A stretch of 64,000 nucleotides of DNA, taken from assembly GCA_963972525.1 (NCBI GenBank), contig CAXAUZ010000003.1:205526-269525 (forward strand). Direction: 5' to 3'. Source of the DNA: Salinilacustrithrix sp003476595. GTDB lineage: Bacteria; Actinomycetota; Acidimicrobiia; Acidimicrobiales; Salinilacustritrichaceae. A program made the translations under genes and the position numbers. Shown here in pieces: positions 7,233 through 16,688 of the stretch. The notes under the pieces are model-generated. The model had not been told where the DNA came from and searched no databases. It saw only the letters and a program-made list of their open reading frames with translations. Within the stretch, counting starts at the first letter, position 1. Each line of letters begins with the position of its first letter.

Positions 7233-8645
7233 CTAGAGGCCGAGGCGGCCGATCACCTGGCCGACGCCGGAGGTCACCGGCTCGACCGCGTCCAGCACGG
7301 GTTGGACCACCTGGGTGACCGGCTCGACGACCGTGTTCACGACCTGCTCGACCGGCTCGACCACTGGGGACAGCAGTTCGGGCTCGTCGATGGCGATCGG
7401 GGCCTGGTCGGGCTCCGGGGTGAGGTCCGCGGTGACCGGGCCGACCGTGACGCTCGTGTCCTCGCCGAGGTTGATGTCGATGGGGGTGTCCCCCGGCAGC
7501 GGCGAGGACGGCGCCTCGGCCGCCGGGGTGCCGGGGGCGGGGGTAGGACCGCCCGCAGCCGGCGCCGGCGCGGCGAGCTCGCCGCCGACGGTGCCGGCCG
7601 TGCCACCGGTGGCCGGGTCCGTGCCGAGCGCTGCAGAGCGGATGACAGGGGAGAGCGACCGGCGTGCGGTGGTGGTGACGGGGTCCGGCGTGGTGATCGG
7701 CAGCGTCAGGGCCGACAGGTCGATGGGGCGGGGGGCGTCGATGTCGGCGACGAGGGGGGAGAGCGGGGATGCGACCGGGTCCTCGCCGCCGCCGGCGCCG
7801 AACAGGGTGGCGCCGAGCACGCCGACCGCGGCGGCGAAGGCGCTGGCGCCGGCGAGGATCTTCTCGGTGCGGGGGGACAGCCCGGTGGAGGAGGTGGTGG
7901 CGAGCGCTGCGGTGAACGCGGCGCGCGAGCGCTCGTCCAGGTCGGTGGGGGCGTCGGCGGTGAGCGCAGCCAGGGCGGTGGGGATCGCGGTGATGCCGGC
8001 CCGGCGGGCGGTGCAGGCCTCGCAGCCGGCGAGGTGCCGCTCGAGGGTCGCCTGGTCGGATTCGTTGAGCGTGCCGTCCTCGAGGGCGCCCAGGCGGGCG
8101 ATGGCGCGGGTGCACCCGCGGTCGGTGGCGGCTGCGGCCTGGGCCTTCAGGTAGCGCTCCCGCAGGCCGCGACGGGCCCGGACGGCGAGCTGGTCGACGG
8201 CCTCAGGGGTGAGCTCCACGATGGGTGCGACCGCCTCGGCGTCGAGGCCCTCGGCGTCGCGGAGCCACAGGACGCTGCGCCAGCGCTCGGGCAGCGCGGC
8301 GAATGCGGAGACGAGGAACGGGTCGGCATCGTCGGCGGCGACGGGGGCGGCGATGGCGTCGTGACCACGACGCAGGTCCAGGGCGGCGTTGCGGCTGGCC
8401 GTGGCGAGGGCGACGCCGTGGACGTTGGCCTGGAAGCGCCCGGCCCGGACGGCGGTGAAGGTGGCACCTGTCCCCTCGGCGACGGCCGCGGCCGCATCCT
8501 CGGGGCGGCCGGTGACGGCGAGCGCCAAGCGGTAGGCGAGCGGCGCGTGCCGGCGGTGCAGCTCCTCGAAGGCGGGCTGGTCCCCGCGCCCGGCCGCTGC
8601 GACGAGGTCCTGGTCGCTCGTCGTGGTGGTGTCCGTGGTCCGCAT
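7233..8645 (-). CDS. ECF-type sigma factor fused to zinc-finger anti-sigma-like and membrane tail
   Basis: 470 residues. Sigma region 2 is at about 12-95 (DQDLVAAAGRGDQPAFEELH) and region 4 at 115-168 (FAALPERWRSVLWLRD, then the helix-turn-helix to RRGLRERYL). A zf-HC2-like motif follows (His204-x3-Cys208-x2-Cys211, the HxxxCxxC core of anti-sigma factors), then one membrane span at about 263-286 and a roughly 180-residue Pro/Ala/Thr/Val-rich outer tail. ECF groups with a C-terminal zinc finger and membrane helix are known; here sigma factor and sensor are one polypeptide, so release by proteolysis or conformational change is likely but inferred. No separate anti-sigma gene is nearby. The region 2 and 4 sequences are rather divergent (few conserved aromatics in 2.3), so promoter melting may be weak. 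Confidence 0.82.
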   Translation of the reverse strand: MRTTDTTTTSDQDLVAAAGRGDQPAFEELHRRHAPLAYRLALAVTGRPEDAAAAVAEGTGATFTAVRAGRFQANVHGVALATASRNAALDLRRGHDAIAAPVAADDADPFLVSAFAALPERWRSVLWLRDAEGLDAEAVAPIVELTPEAVDQLAVRARRGLRERYLKAQAAAATDRGCTRAIARLGALEDGTLNESDQATLERHLAGCEACTARRAGITAIPTALAALTADAPTDLDERSRAAFTAALATTSSTGLSPRTEKILAGASAFAAAVGVLGATLFGAGGGEDPVASPLSPLVADIDAPRPIDLSALTLPITTPDPVTTTARRSLSPVIRSAALGTDPATGGTAGTVGGELAAPAPAAGGPTPAPGTPAAEAPSSPLPGDTPIDINLGEDTSVTVGPVTADLTPEPDQAPIAIDEPELLSPVVEPVEQVVNTVVEPVTQVVQPVLDAVEPVTSGVGQVIGRLGL

Positions 8646-8771
8646 GCTGTCGCCCCCGAGATCGGAAGTGGTCCGGGTCGAGGCTTCGCCCCCTCAGCCC
8701 ACCTGTCCTTCCCATCTTCTCCGTTCGTCATCCAACTGCAGCGCAGAACCACCTGAATCGGGACAGATCGG

Positions 8772-8842
8772 TAGGGTTCGCGGCCCGCGTCACGGTCGAT
8801 ACGCACGCACCGGCTGGCCGTCGACGGTTACTCATCGGTAAC
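8772..8842 (+). promoter_or_regulatory. Putative promoter and operator of the acyl-CoA dehydrogenase gene
   Basis: TAGGGT (8772-8777) resembles the -10 boxes of this window. Further down, GTTAC (8827-8831) and GTAAC (8838-8842) form an inverted repeat with a 6-bp spacer, 67 bp before the ATG. Inverted TTAC/GTAA sites before acyl-CoA dehydrogenase genes are commonly bound by TetR or GntR fatty-acid regulators; the binding protein here is unknown. Confidence 0.35.
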
Positions 8843-8908
8843 TTCGTGGGAGGTGGCGCTGCGCCAGCGGCGCCCGAGACGATCCGCCCCCGCCCCGGAG
8901 GAACCCCG

Positions 8909-10147
8909 ATGGCCGAGTTCTCGCTCCAGCTCAACGACGACCAGATCCAGATCAGGGACTGGATCCACGAGTTCGCCAAGGACGTGCTGCGTCCGGCGGG
9001 CCAGGAGTGGGACGACAAGGAGGAGTTCCCCTGGCCGATCGTGCAGGAGGCGGCCAAGATCGGGCTGTACGGCTTCGACTTCTTCGCCAACATGTCGATG
9101 GCCGACCCCACCGGGCTCACCATGCCCATCGCCCTCGAGGAGCTGTTCTGGGGCGATGCCGGCATCGCGCTGTCGATCTTCGGCTCCGGTCTCGCCGCCG
9201 CCGGCATCGCCGGCAACGGCACGCCCGAGCAGGTCATGGAGTGGGTGCCGCAGTGCTTCGGTGACGAGAACGACATCAAGATCGCCGCGTACTGCGTGTC
9301 CGAGCCCGACGCCGGCTCCGACGTCAGCTCGCTGCGCACCCGCGCCGAGTACGACGAGGCCAAGGACGAGTGGGTCCTCAACGGCACCAAGGCCTGGGCC
9401 ACCAACGGCGGCATCGCCCACCTGCACGTGGTCACCGCCACGGTCGACCCTTCGCTCGGCTCCCGCGGCCAGGCCAGCTTCGTCATTCCCGAGGGCACCG
9501 CGGGCATCGAGCAGGGCCAGAAGTACAAGAAGCACGGCATCAAGGCCAGCCACACCGCCGAGGTCGTCCTCACCGACTGCCGCATCCCGGGCTCCATGCT
9601 GCTCGGCGGCAAGGAGAAGCTGGACGCCAAGCTGGCCAAGGCCCGCGAGGGCGCCAAGACCGGCGAGAAGCAGCCGGCCATGGCCACCTTCGAGGCCACC
9701 CGCCCGGCCGTGGCCTCCATGGCCGTCGGCATCGCCCGGGCCGCCTACGAGATCGCGCTCGAGTACGCCCACGAGCGCCAGGCGTTCGGCGTGCCGATCT
9801 TCGAGAACCAGGCGATCGCCTTCATGCTCGCCGACATGAAGACCGAGATCGACGCCTCCCGCCTCCTCGTGTGGCGGGCCGCCTGGCTGTCCCGCAACGG
9901 CGACGGCTACAAGTACGCCGAGGGCAGCCAGTCCAAGCTCAAGGCCGGCCGCACCGCCACGTGGGTCACCGAGCGGGCCATCCAGATCCTGGGCGGCTAC
10001 GGCTACACCCGCGAGTACGACGTCGAGCGCATGCACCGCGACGCCAAGATCATGGACATCTTCGAGGGCACGGAGCAGATCCAGCAGGGCATCGTCGCCC
10101 GGGCGATCTCCGAGGGTCGCATCGACCCGCTGCGCCAGAACCGCTGA
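8909..10147 (+). CDS. Acyl-CoA dehydrogenase
   Basis: 412-residue FAD flavoenzyme introducing the alpha-beta double bond in acyl-CoA, passing electrons to EtfAB (encoded at 60.7-62.5 kb). Features: N-terminal helical domain (LQLNDDQIQIRDWIHEFAKD), AYCVSEPDAGSDVSSLRTRA in the substrate/FAD beta domain, ERQAFGVPIFENQAIAFMLAD, and the C-terminal ILGGYGYTREYDVERMHRD followed by DIFEGTEQIQQ, where the Glu of EGTEQIQ is the usual catalytic base. A loop of extra Lys/Ala residues (LDAKLAKAREGAKTGEKQ) is inserted before the C-terminal domain and is longer than in typical enzymes. ATG at 8909 follows GGAGGA at 8897-8902. It has its own terminator downstream. Confidence 0.95.
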   Translation: MAEFSLQLNDDQIQIRDWIHEFAKDVLRPAGQEWDDKEEFPWPIVQEAAKIGLYGFDFFANMSMADPTGLTMPIALEELFWGDAGIALSIFGSGLAAAGIAGNGTPEQVMEWVPQCFGDENDIKIAAYCVSEPDAGSDVSSLRTRAEYDEAKDEWVLNGTKAWATNGGIAHLHVVTATVDPSLGSRGQASFVIPEGTAGIEQGQKYKKHGIKASHTAEVVLTDCRIPGSMLLGGKEKLDAKLAKAREGAKTGEKQPAMATFEATRPAVASMAVGIARAAYEIALEYAHERQAFGVPIFENQAIAFMLADMKTEIDASRLLVWRAAWLSRNGDGYKYAEGSQSKLKAGRTATWVTERAIQILGGYGYTREYDVERMHRDAKIMDIFEGTEQIQQGIVARAISEGRIDPLRQNR

Positions 10148-10172
10148 CGCACCGCACCGCCTGATCGAGCAC

Positions 10173-10204
10173 ACGTAGGGACCGGCTCCGGCCGGTCCCT
10201 ACGT
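10173..10204. terminator. Strong hairpin between convergent fatty-acid genes
   Basis: Perfect 14-bp stem ACGTAGGGACCGGC (10173-10186) with GCCGGTCCCTACGT (10191-10204) and a TCCG tetraloop, between two convergent genes. It lacks a T-run, as is usual in high-GC actinobacteria, and could serve both strands. Confidence 0.8.
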
Positions 10205-10214
10205 CGTTGCGGGG

Positions 10215-10958
10215 CTACGACCAGCCGGACGTGGCGCCGCGCGTCATCCCGAAGGGTCCGGCCGGCCAACGGAAGCAGTCGACCATCAGCTGGTCGATCT
10301 CCTCCCGCGTCGCGATGCCCTCGTCCGCGACCCGGCGCGCCTCGCGGATCATGGCGGCGTAGACGCGGTTGGCGACGTAGCCCCAGGCCATGGCCGTGTC
10401 CTCGACCACGATCGGGTTCTTGCCGGCCCTCCGGGCGAGCGCCGACACCGTCTCGACGGTCTCGTCCGAGGTCGATGGTCCGCGCACGATCTCGGCGAAG
10501 CGCATCACCGGCGCAGGCGAGGCCCAGTGCCACCCGACGACGCGATCGGGCCGATCGGTGGCGGCGGCGATCGCCGAGACGGGGAAGCCGCTCGAGTTGG
10601 TGGCGAGGATCGTCTCCGGGCGGCAGTGCCGATCGAGCGCACGGAAGGCGGCGATCTTGAGGTCGAGCCGCTCGGGGATGGCCTCGATCACGAGGTCGCA
10701 GCGGTGCAGGTCCTCGGGCCGCTCGGTGAAGCTGACCCGGTCCAGGGCCTCGTCGGCCTCCACCGCGGTGAGCTTGCCCCGCTCGACCGCGCTGCGGACC
10801 CCGAAGCGGCCGGTGTCGATCAGCTCTCGGGCGGCTGCCAGGGCATCGTGGGACACGTCGTGGCAGTGGACCTCGAGCCCGGCGGTGGCCAGGACCTGTG
10901 CGATGCCGGCGCCCATGACGCCGGCGCCGAGCACGCCTGCGGTGATCGTGGTCTCCAT
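10215..10958 (-). CDS. 3-hydroxyacyl-CoA dehydrogenase, NAD-binding type
   Basis: 247 residues. Rossmann motif GAGVMGAGIAQVLATAG at residues 9-25, then HCDLVIEAIPERLDLK, an ATNSSGFPVSAIA segment and GWHWASPAPVMRFAEIV, all hallmarks of the 3-hydroxyacyl-CoA / 3-hydroxybutyryl-CoA dehydrogenase family (NAD-dependent oxidation in beta-oxidation or butanoate metabolism). The C-terminal domain is short and ends soon after the ANRVYAAMIREARRV and DCFRWPAGPFGMT motifs, so the protein is about 35 residues shorter than standard HbdA enzymes. ATG at 10958 is preceded by GGAGC. It converges on the acyl-CoA dehydrogenase gene with a shared terminator. Confidence 0.9.
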   Translation of the reverse strand: METTITAGVLGAGVMGAGIAQVLATAGLEVHCHDVSHDALAAARELIDTGRFGVRSAVERGKLTAVEADEALDRVSFTERPEDLHRCDLVIEAIPERLDLKIAAFRALDRHCRPETILATNSSGFPVSAIAAATDRPDRVVGWHWASPAPVMRFAEIVRGPSTSDETVETVSALARRAGKNPIVVEDTAMAWGYVANRVYAAMIREARRVADEGIATREEIDQLMVDCFRWPAGPFGMTRGATSGWS

Positions 10959-11097
10959 CTCGTGCTCCGTTCGGTCCGGTTCGACGACGGGCCCCGGTGA
11001 CATGGCGTCCGTCGGCGGCCGTCCATCGGCGGCGGGGCCATCTTCGCATCGTGCGTGTCCGACGACGGCGACCGGGGCTGGCCGCCGATCGAGCGCC

Positions 11098-11114
11098 GCG
11101 AAGGGACTCCCGCC
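11098..11114 (+). promoter_or_regulatory. DosR-like box upstream of the crtO-like/MBL operon
   Basis: GCGAAGGGACTCCCGCC contains the palindrome GGGA-C-TCCC and ends 37 bp before the GTG at 11152. It resembles boxes at 14084-14101 and 16655-16677 (shared GCGAA then G/CCC blocks then GCC). Confidence 0.35.
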
Positions 11115-11151
11115 TCTGGCGGCGGCGGGGGCTCGGTCGCACGATCGGCAG

Positions 11152-11739
11152 GTGCGCCGAGGAGCCGCCATCGCCGCCGTGACCGTCGGTGGAACCGCCC
11201 TGCTGGTGTGGGGCTGGCAGGTGTTCGGGCCTCGCTCCGCCGTGTTCGCCTTCCTCGTCGTGTGGGTCCCGATGACCTGGCTCGGGACGGCGAGCCGGCT
11301 GGCGCAGCCGCGGCTCCCCACCTCCTACCACCAGCTGCGCGGCTTCGAGCGGGACGGGCGCGTCTACGAGCGTGTCGGGGTCCGGGCGGCGAAGCGGTTG
11401 CTCCGTCGGGGGCCCTTCGCGCGCTTCAACCCCCACCTGCACCTGCCGACGGAGCGGACGCCCGAGCGCCTGGCCCGGCTGGAGCAGCGCATGGAGGCGG
11501 CCGAGGCGAGCCACGCCATCTTGTTCGTCGCGACGCTCGGCATCGTGGCGAACGCGGCGGCGCGCGGGTGGTGGACGGCGGCCGCGCTGACCCTGGTCTT
11601 CGACGTGGTGATGAACGGCTACCCCGCGATGCTCCAGCGCTACAACCGAGCGCTGCTGCACCGGCGCTACCCGACGACGTCGACCGGAGCGACCGGTCGC
11701 GCCGACTCCGACACCTTGACCCGACGAGGGAGAGCCTGA
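11152..11739 (+). CDS. CrtO-family (glycosyl-4,4'-diaponeurosporenoate acyltransferase-like) membrane protein
   Basis: 195 residues. Membrane segments at about 5-22 and 27-45, and two more at 125-165. The conserved family end NGYPAMLQRYNRALL, together with FNPHLHLPTERTPERLARLEQRMEAAEASHAI before it, marks the CrtO family, known in staphylococci to acylate the sugar of a carotenoid. No carotenoid genes are nearby, so the substrate is open; actinobacterial homologues may acylate other glycolipids. GTG at 11152 is chosen because the first membrane span follows at once; it has no clear ribosome binding site. It overlaps the next gene in a TGATG arrangement, so both are likely co-translated. Confidence 0.68.
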   Translation: MRRGAAIAAVTVGGTALLVWGWQVFGPRSAVFAFLVVWVPMTWLGTASRLAQPRLPTSYHQLRGFERDGRVYERVGVRAAKRLLRRGPFARFNPHLHLPTERTPERLARLEQRMEAAEASHAILFVATLGIVANAAARGWWTAAALTLVFDVVMNGYPAMLQRYNRALLHRRYPTTSTGATGRADSDTLTRRGRA

Positions 11740-13133
11740 TGACGCGCGCGTCATCGATCCTGACGTTCCTGGGCGCGGCCGGCACCGTCACCGGCAGCCG
11801 CTTCCTGGTGGAGCACGCCGGCACGAGGGTGCTGGTCGACTGCGGGCTGTTCCAGGGCCGCAAGGAGCTCCGACTCCGGAACTGGGCCCCGTTCCCGGTC
11901 GACCCGGAGTCGATCGACGCGGTGGTGCTGACCCATGCCCACATCGACCACTGCGGGTACCTGCCTGCCCTGGTGCGCGACGGGTTCCGCGGGCCGGTGC
12001 TGTGCTCGCCGGCGACGGCCGAGCTCGTCCCGATCATGCTGCGGGACTCGGCGCGCCTGCAGGAGGAGGAGGCGTCCTACGCGCAGCGCAAGGGGTACTC
12101 CAAGCACCACCCCCCTCGTCCGCTCTACACCGGGGAGGACGCGGAGGCGGCGGTCGCGCTGCTCCGGTCGGTCGACTTCGGTGCCGAGCACCCGGTCGCC
12201 GACGGGTTCCGGACCTGGCTCCGACCTGCCGGGCACATCCTCGGGTCCGCGACCGTCGAGCTGGGGGTCGGTGATCGACGGGTGCTGCTCACCGGGGACC
12301 TCGGGCGTCCGAACCACCCGATCCTGCGCCCGCCGGCGCCGATGCCGGCCGTCGACGTCCTCCTCACGGAGTCGACCTACGGCGGTCGCCACCACGAGGA
12401 CCTGGACGAGGGCATCGAGCAGCTCGCCGACCTCATCCGACGCACGGCCGCCCGGGGTGGATCGATCGTGATCCCGGCGTTCGCCGTGGACCGGACCGAG
12501 GTCGTGCTGCTGGCGCTCGGCCGTCTGGTCCGGGAGGGACGCATCCCCCGGCTGCCGATCTACGCCGACAGCCCGATGGCGCTCGCCGTGCTCGACGTCT
12601 ACCGCCGGGCCCTGGCGGCGGGCAGCGACGAGATCCGCGCCGGGTTCGGGGACGGTGACCCCTTCGCTGCCGCAGGGGAGCTGCAGGAGGTACCGGACAC
12701 CGCCGCATCCAAGGCCCTCCACGACGTGCCGTACCCCTCGATCATCATCTCTGCGTCCGGCATGGCTTCCGGGGGACGTGTCCTGCACCACCTGGCGAAC
12801 CGTCTCCCCGACCCCCGCAACGCGTTCGTCCTCGCCGGGTTCCAGGCCCCGGGGACGCGCGGCGAGCGACTGGCCTCGGGTGCCGACACGGTGAAGATGT
12901 TCGGTCGCTACGTGCCGGTCCGCGCCGAGGTCCTGACGCTGCGCTGCTTCTCGGTCCACGCCGACGAGCCGGAGCTGCTGGCGTGGCTGTCGACCGCCCC
13001 GAGCGCTCCCGATGTCGTCTACGTCGTGCATGGCGAGGCCGAGGCCAGCGCGGCGATGCACGATGCGATCGCCCAGACGCAGGGCTGGACCGTCGTGGTC
13101 CCCGACCACGGGGAGCGCGTCCGGATCGACTGA
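11739..13133 (+). CDS. Beta-CASP metallo-beta-lactamase (RNA/DNA metallo-hydrolase family)
   Basis: 464 residues. It starts with FLGAAGTVTGSRFLVE, the zinc motif HAHIDHCGYLP (HxHxDH) is near residue 70, ending AGHILGSATVEL and LTGDLGRPNHPIL with further ligands, and the beta-CASP part contains IVIPAFAVDRTEVVLL, ISASGMASGGRVLHHLANRL and FSVHADEPELLAWL. These are YsgA/CPSF-like exonuclease-type hydrolases, in which the last His and the GEAEAS segment complete the site. In bacteria such proteins often sit with universal stress proteins. ATG at 11739 overlaps the upstream stop codon; GAGGGAGAG lies just before it. Confidence 0.92.
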   Translation: MTRASSILTFLGAAGTVTGSRFLVEHAGTRVLVDCGLFQGRKELRLRNWAPFPVDPESIDAVVLTHAHIDHCGYLPALVRDGFRGPVLCSPATAELVPIMLRDSARLQEEEASYAQRKGYSKHHPPRPLYTGEDAEAAVALLRSVDFGAEHPVADGFRTWLRPAGHILGSATVELGVGDRRVLLTGDLGRPNHPILRPPAPMPAVDVLLTESTYGGRHHEDLDEGIEQLADLIRRTAARGGSIVIPAFAVDRTEVVLLALGRLVREGRIPRLPIYADSPMALAVLDVYRRALAAGSDEIRAGFGDGDPFAAAGELQEVPDTAASKALHDVPYPSIIISASGMASGGRVLHHLANRLPDPRNAFVLAGFQAPGTRGERLASGADTVKMFGRYVPVRAEVLTLRCFSVHADEPELLAWLSTAPSAPDVVYVVHGEAEASAAMHDAIAQTQGWTVVVPDHGERVRID

Positions 13134-13165
13134 CCCCGGCCGCGCCCGGAGGGTGGGCGCCGGGC

Positions 13166-14026
13166 TCAGCCGGCGGCGCGGCTCGGATCCGGGACCACCA
13201 CGACGGGCCGCTCGGCGTGGCGGCTCACCTGGTGGCTGACGGAGCCGAGGAGCAGACCGGCGAAGCCGCCGCGACCCCGGGAGCCGACCACGACGAGGTC
13301 GGCGCCGGCGGCGGCGTCGGTGAGGACGACGACGGGGGAGCCCTGGACGACGGTGCGGATCACGTCGGCCGGCGCGAGCCCGGCCGCCACGAGCATCCGG
13401 TCCACCAGGTCGGTCGCGCTGCCCTGGGCGGCGTCGTAGGCATCGCCGACGAAGGTGAACTCGGCGGCGTAGGGCACGTCCCAGGAGTGGACGACCTCGA
13501 GCGTGGCGCCTCGGAGCCGGGCCTCCTCCAGGGCCCACTCGAGCGCGAGCGCCGACGGCTCGGACCCGTCGACGCCGACGACGACGCGGCCCTGGTCACC
13601 ATCGCTCGGCGTGCCGTGGACGACCATCACCGGGCACGCGGCGTGCTCGAGGCACCGTTGGCTGACGGACCCGAGGACCAGCCCGCGGAAGCTCCCGAGC
13701 CCGCGGGCGCCCACCACGAGCAGGTCGGCGTCCTTCGACGCACCGAGGAGCGCGGTGGCCGGGAGGTCGCAGACGACCTCGCGGTGCACGTCGTCGGCGT
13801 CGTCGCCGAGCGCCCGCTGCACGAGCACATCGAGCGCCTGCTGGGCCTCGGCCTCCCCGTAGTGGGGGTCGAAAGTGGTCTCGTCGTCGACGTGGTGCTG
13901 GTCGAGGAAGTTCCAGGCCAGCAGCGCGGTGACCGTGGCGTCCCGGATGCGGGCCTCGCGGTGGGCCCAGCGGAGGGCGTCCGCGCTGCACTCGGAGCCG
14001 TCGACCCCGACGATGATGCGTTCCAT
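13166..14026 (-). CDS. Tandem-domain universal stress protein
   Basis: 286 residues with two UspA domains: residues 1-145 (RIIVGVDGSECSADALRWA to VGARGLGSFRGLVLGSVSQR) and 150-280 (RVVVGVDGSEPSALALEWA to VGSRGRGGFAGLLLGSVSHQV). Both end with the ATP-binding G-2x-G-9x-GS pattern, so both domains probably bind ATP. The layout is like Rv2623 of M. tuberculosis, a DosR-controlled dormancy protein. ATG at 14026 is preceded by GAGGAGAT. A DosR-like box lies 58-75 bp upstream. It converges on the metallo-hydrolase gene. Confidence 0.95.
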   Translation of the reverse strand: MERIIVGVDGSECSADALRWAHREARIRDATVTALLAWNFLDQHHVDDETTFDPHYGEAEAQQALDVLVQRALGDDADDVHREVVCDLPATALLGASKDADLLVVGARGLGSFRGLVLGSVSQRCLEHAACPVMVVHGTPSDGDQGRVVVGVDGSEPSALALEWALEEARLRGATLEVVHSWDVPYAAEFTFVGDAYDAAQGSATDLVDRMLVAAGLAPADVIRTVVQGSPVVVLTDAAAGADLVVVGSRGRGGFAGLLLGSVSHQVSRHAERPVVVVPDPSRAAG

Positions 14027-14083
14027 GCGGTGATCTCCTCGTCGTCCTGGCCCGAGTGTGCGTGCCGGACCGGCCCGGGGCCA

Positions 14084-14101
14084 GGGGCGAACGTCCCCGC
14101 C
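14084..14101 (-). promoter_or_regulatory. DosR-like box upstream of the universal stress protein gene
   Basis: GGGGCGAACGTCCCCGCC has GGGG/CCCC arms and the GCGAAnGTCCC core also found at 16661-16674. It lies 58-75 bp upstream of the ATG at 14026. Confidence 0.4.
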
Positions 14102-14180
14102 GACGTGGGATCGGATGCTCCCGGACCGGTCGTGCCTGGAGCCTCTGGTGCCCGCGGGGCCTCGGGCGCGCGATGGGTCC

Positions 14181-15017
14181 ATGGAACCGCACACCGACAC
14201 CCCATCCCGGCCCCCGGGCGGACCCACGAGCGATCACTCCCGCACGCCCTGGATCCTGGCCGCGCTCGCGGTCGTCGTCGCGCTCGTGATCGTCCTCGTC
14301 GTGGTGGCCTCCGACGATGACGACGACGACGTGGCGACCGATGACACCACCACCAGCGTCGTCGACTCCACGACCACCACCGAGGCGGAGGAGACCACGA
14401 CGACGGCTGCGGAGACCACGACGACGGCGTCGACCACCACGACCCCCGGCGCGGTCAGCGACGCGGAAGCGGCGACGGTGGCCTGGCCCGATCCGCTCGC
14501 AGGTGACGGGTTCGTCGATCCGGTCGAGGCCGCGGCCGAGTTCGCGACCGAGGTGCTCGGCTTCGAGGACCCGCTCGTGGGCGAGCTGCAGGAGGGTGAC
14601 TCCCGGTCCGGTGAGGTCGAGATCCGGGCCGCGGCGGACGGGCCGGTGACGACCGTCGGGGTGCGCCAGATGAGCGACGATCGCTTCTACGTGCTGTTCG
14701 CCGCGACGTCGGAGGTCGAGCTCCTGTTGCCCACCGCAGGCAGCGCGATCGACACCCCGCTCGAGGTCGAGGGTTGGGGCCGGGGCTTCGAGGGCCAGAT
14801 CGGCATCCGCGTCCACGACCGCACGGACGGCGCGGTGCTCGGTGAGGGCTTCGTCACCGGCGGTGGCGTCGGCGAGCTCGAGGCCTTCTCCGGCGAGATC
14901 GAGTGGGACAACCCCGGAGGCGGCTGGGGCCTGGTGGTCGCGGCCGTCGACGGCGGTGCCGACGGGTCCACGTGGGCGGCGACGGCGCTCCCGGTCGGGT
15001 TCATCGGCGGCGACTGA
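14181..15017 (+). CDS. Membrane-anchored protein with Thr-rich stalk and Gmad2 domain
   Basis: 278 residues. A short cytoplasmic start, one membrane span at about 24-44 (ILAALAVVVALVIVLVVVAS), an Asp run, and a Thr-rich linker (TTTTTEAEETTTTAAETTTT type) are followed by a globular outer part. Residues 185-275 match the Gmad2 immunoglobulin-like fold found in GerM-type proteins (IDTPLEVEGWGRGFEGQIGIRV, GEGFVTGGGVGELEAFSGEI). The role at the cell surface is unknown. ATG at 14181 is used because it gives the hydrophilic N-terminus right before the span. It is divergent from the stress protein gene (154 bp between them). Confidence 0.75.
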   Translation: MEPHTDTPSRPPGGPTSDHSRTPWILAALAVVVALVIVLVVVASDDDDDDVATDDTTTSVVDSTTTTEAEETTTTAAETTTTASTTTTPGAVSDAEAATVAWPDPLAGDGFVDPVEAAAEFATEVLGFEDPLVGELQEGDSRSGEVEIRAAADGPVTTVGVRQMSDDRFYVLFAATSEVELLLPTAGSAIDTPLEVEGWGRGFEGQIGIRVHDRTDGAVLGEGFVTGGGVGELEAFSGEIEWDNPGGGWGLVVAAVDGGADGSTWAATALPVGFIGGD

Positions 15018-15036
15018 CCGCTCCCTGGTCCACCCC

Positions 15037-16032
<996 letters not shown>

Positions 16033-16094
16033 GCCGGAGCATCGGTGCCGGCCGGTGCGGACTTGAGGTGGTTTGCGTCACCGTCGACGGGAGA

Positions 16095-16595
16095 TCAGCC
16101 GGACGAGGACGCCACGTGACCGCGGGTCCGGCGCACCAGCCGGTGGAAGCGGTGGACGAGGCCGACCGGCTCCAGGAACATCAGCGGGCAGGCCCCGGGT
16201 ACGACCTCGAGGCCGAGCTCCTCGGCGACCGCGATGGCCTCCGGGCTGGCCGCGCCGGGGCCACCGACGCCCTTGAACAGCCAGATGCGCGGGATGCCGC
16301 GCGCGGCGACCTGGCGCACGACGTCGACCGACGCCGGGGCCGACACCATGACGATGGCGCCGTCGAGCTGGCCGGGGACGTCCAGGAGGCTGGGGTGGCA
16401 GACGTCGCCGGCGACCGTGCCACCCCGGGGGTGGACGGCAACCACCTCGACGCCCTGCGCGCGCAGCGCCTCGTAGATCGAGCGACCGAAGCTGTCGCGG
16501 GCGTCGGAGGCGCCGATGACCGCGAGGCGGCCGGATCGCAGGAACGCCGTCGCCGCGTCGGCGTCGACGGGGATGGGGGTCACGTGGGCGGGCAC
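16095..16595 (-). CDS. CoA-binding domain protein (YccU type)
   Basis: 166 residues. A Rossmann-like CoA-binding domain fills the protein: RLAVIGASDARDSFGRSIYEAL, VEVVAVHPRGGTVAGDVCHPSL, GAIVMVSAPASVDVVRQVAARG, RIWLFKGVGGPG and a LEVVPGACPLMFLEP end typical of the family, which resembles the succinyl-CoA synthetase alpha N-domain but lacks the catalytic parts. GTG at 16595 follows AAGGAG. A DosR-like box lies upstream; CoA-binding proteins of this kind sit near stress regulons. Function is unknown beyond ligand binding. Confidence 0.88.
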   Translation of the reverse strand: MPAHVTPIPVDADAATAFLRSGRLAVIGASDARDSFGRSIYEALRAQGVEVVAVHPRGGTVAGDVCHPSLLDVPGQLDGAIVMVSAPASVDVVRQVAARGIPRIWLFKGVGGPGAASPEAIAVAEELGLEVVPGACPLMFLEPVGLVHRFHRLVRRTRGHVASSSG

Positions 16596-16654
16596 GGCGT
16601 GCTCCTTCCATCGTTCGGTTGCGCAGGTCGAACGTAGGACGAGCCACCCGATCC

Positions 16655-16677
16655 GGGACAGAGGCGAAGGTCCCGCC
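16655..16677 (-). promoter_or_regulatory. DosR-like box between CoA-binding and hydrolase genes
   Basis: GGGAC (16655-16659) and GTCCC (16670-16674) form an inverted repeat enclosing GGCGAAG, followed by GCC. It lies 60-82 bp upstream of the GTG at 16595, a spacing like that of the box before the stress protein gene, and also abuts the hydrolase promoter. Confidence 0.38.
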
Positions 16678-16688
16678 ACACTGGGCCC

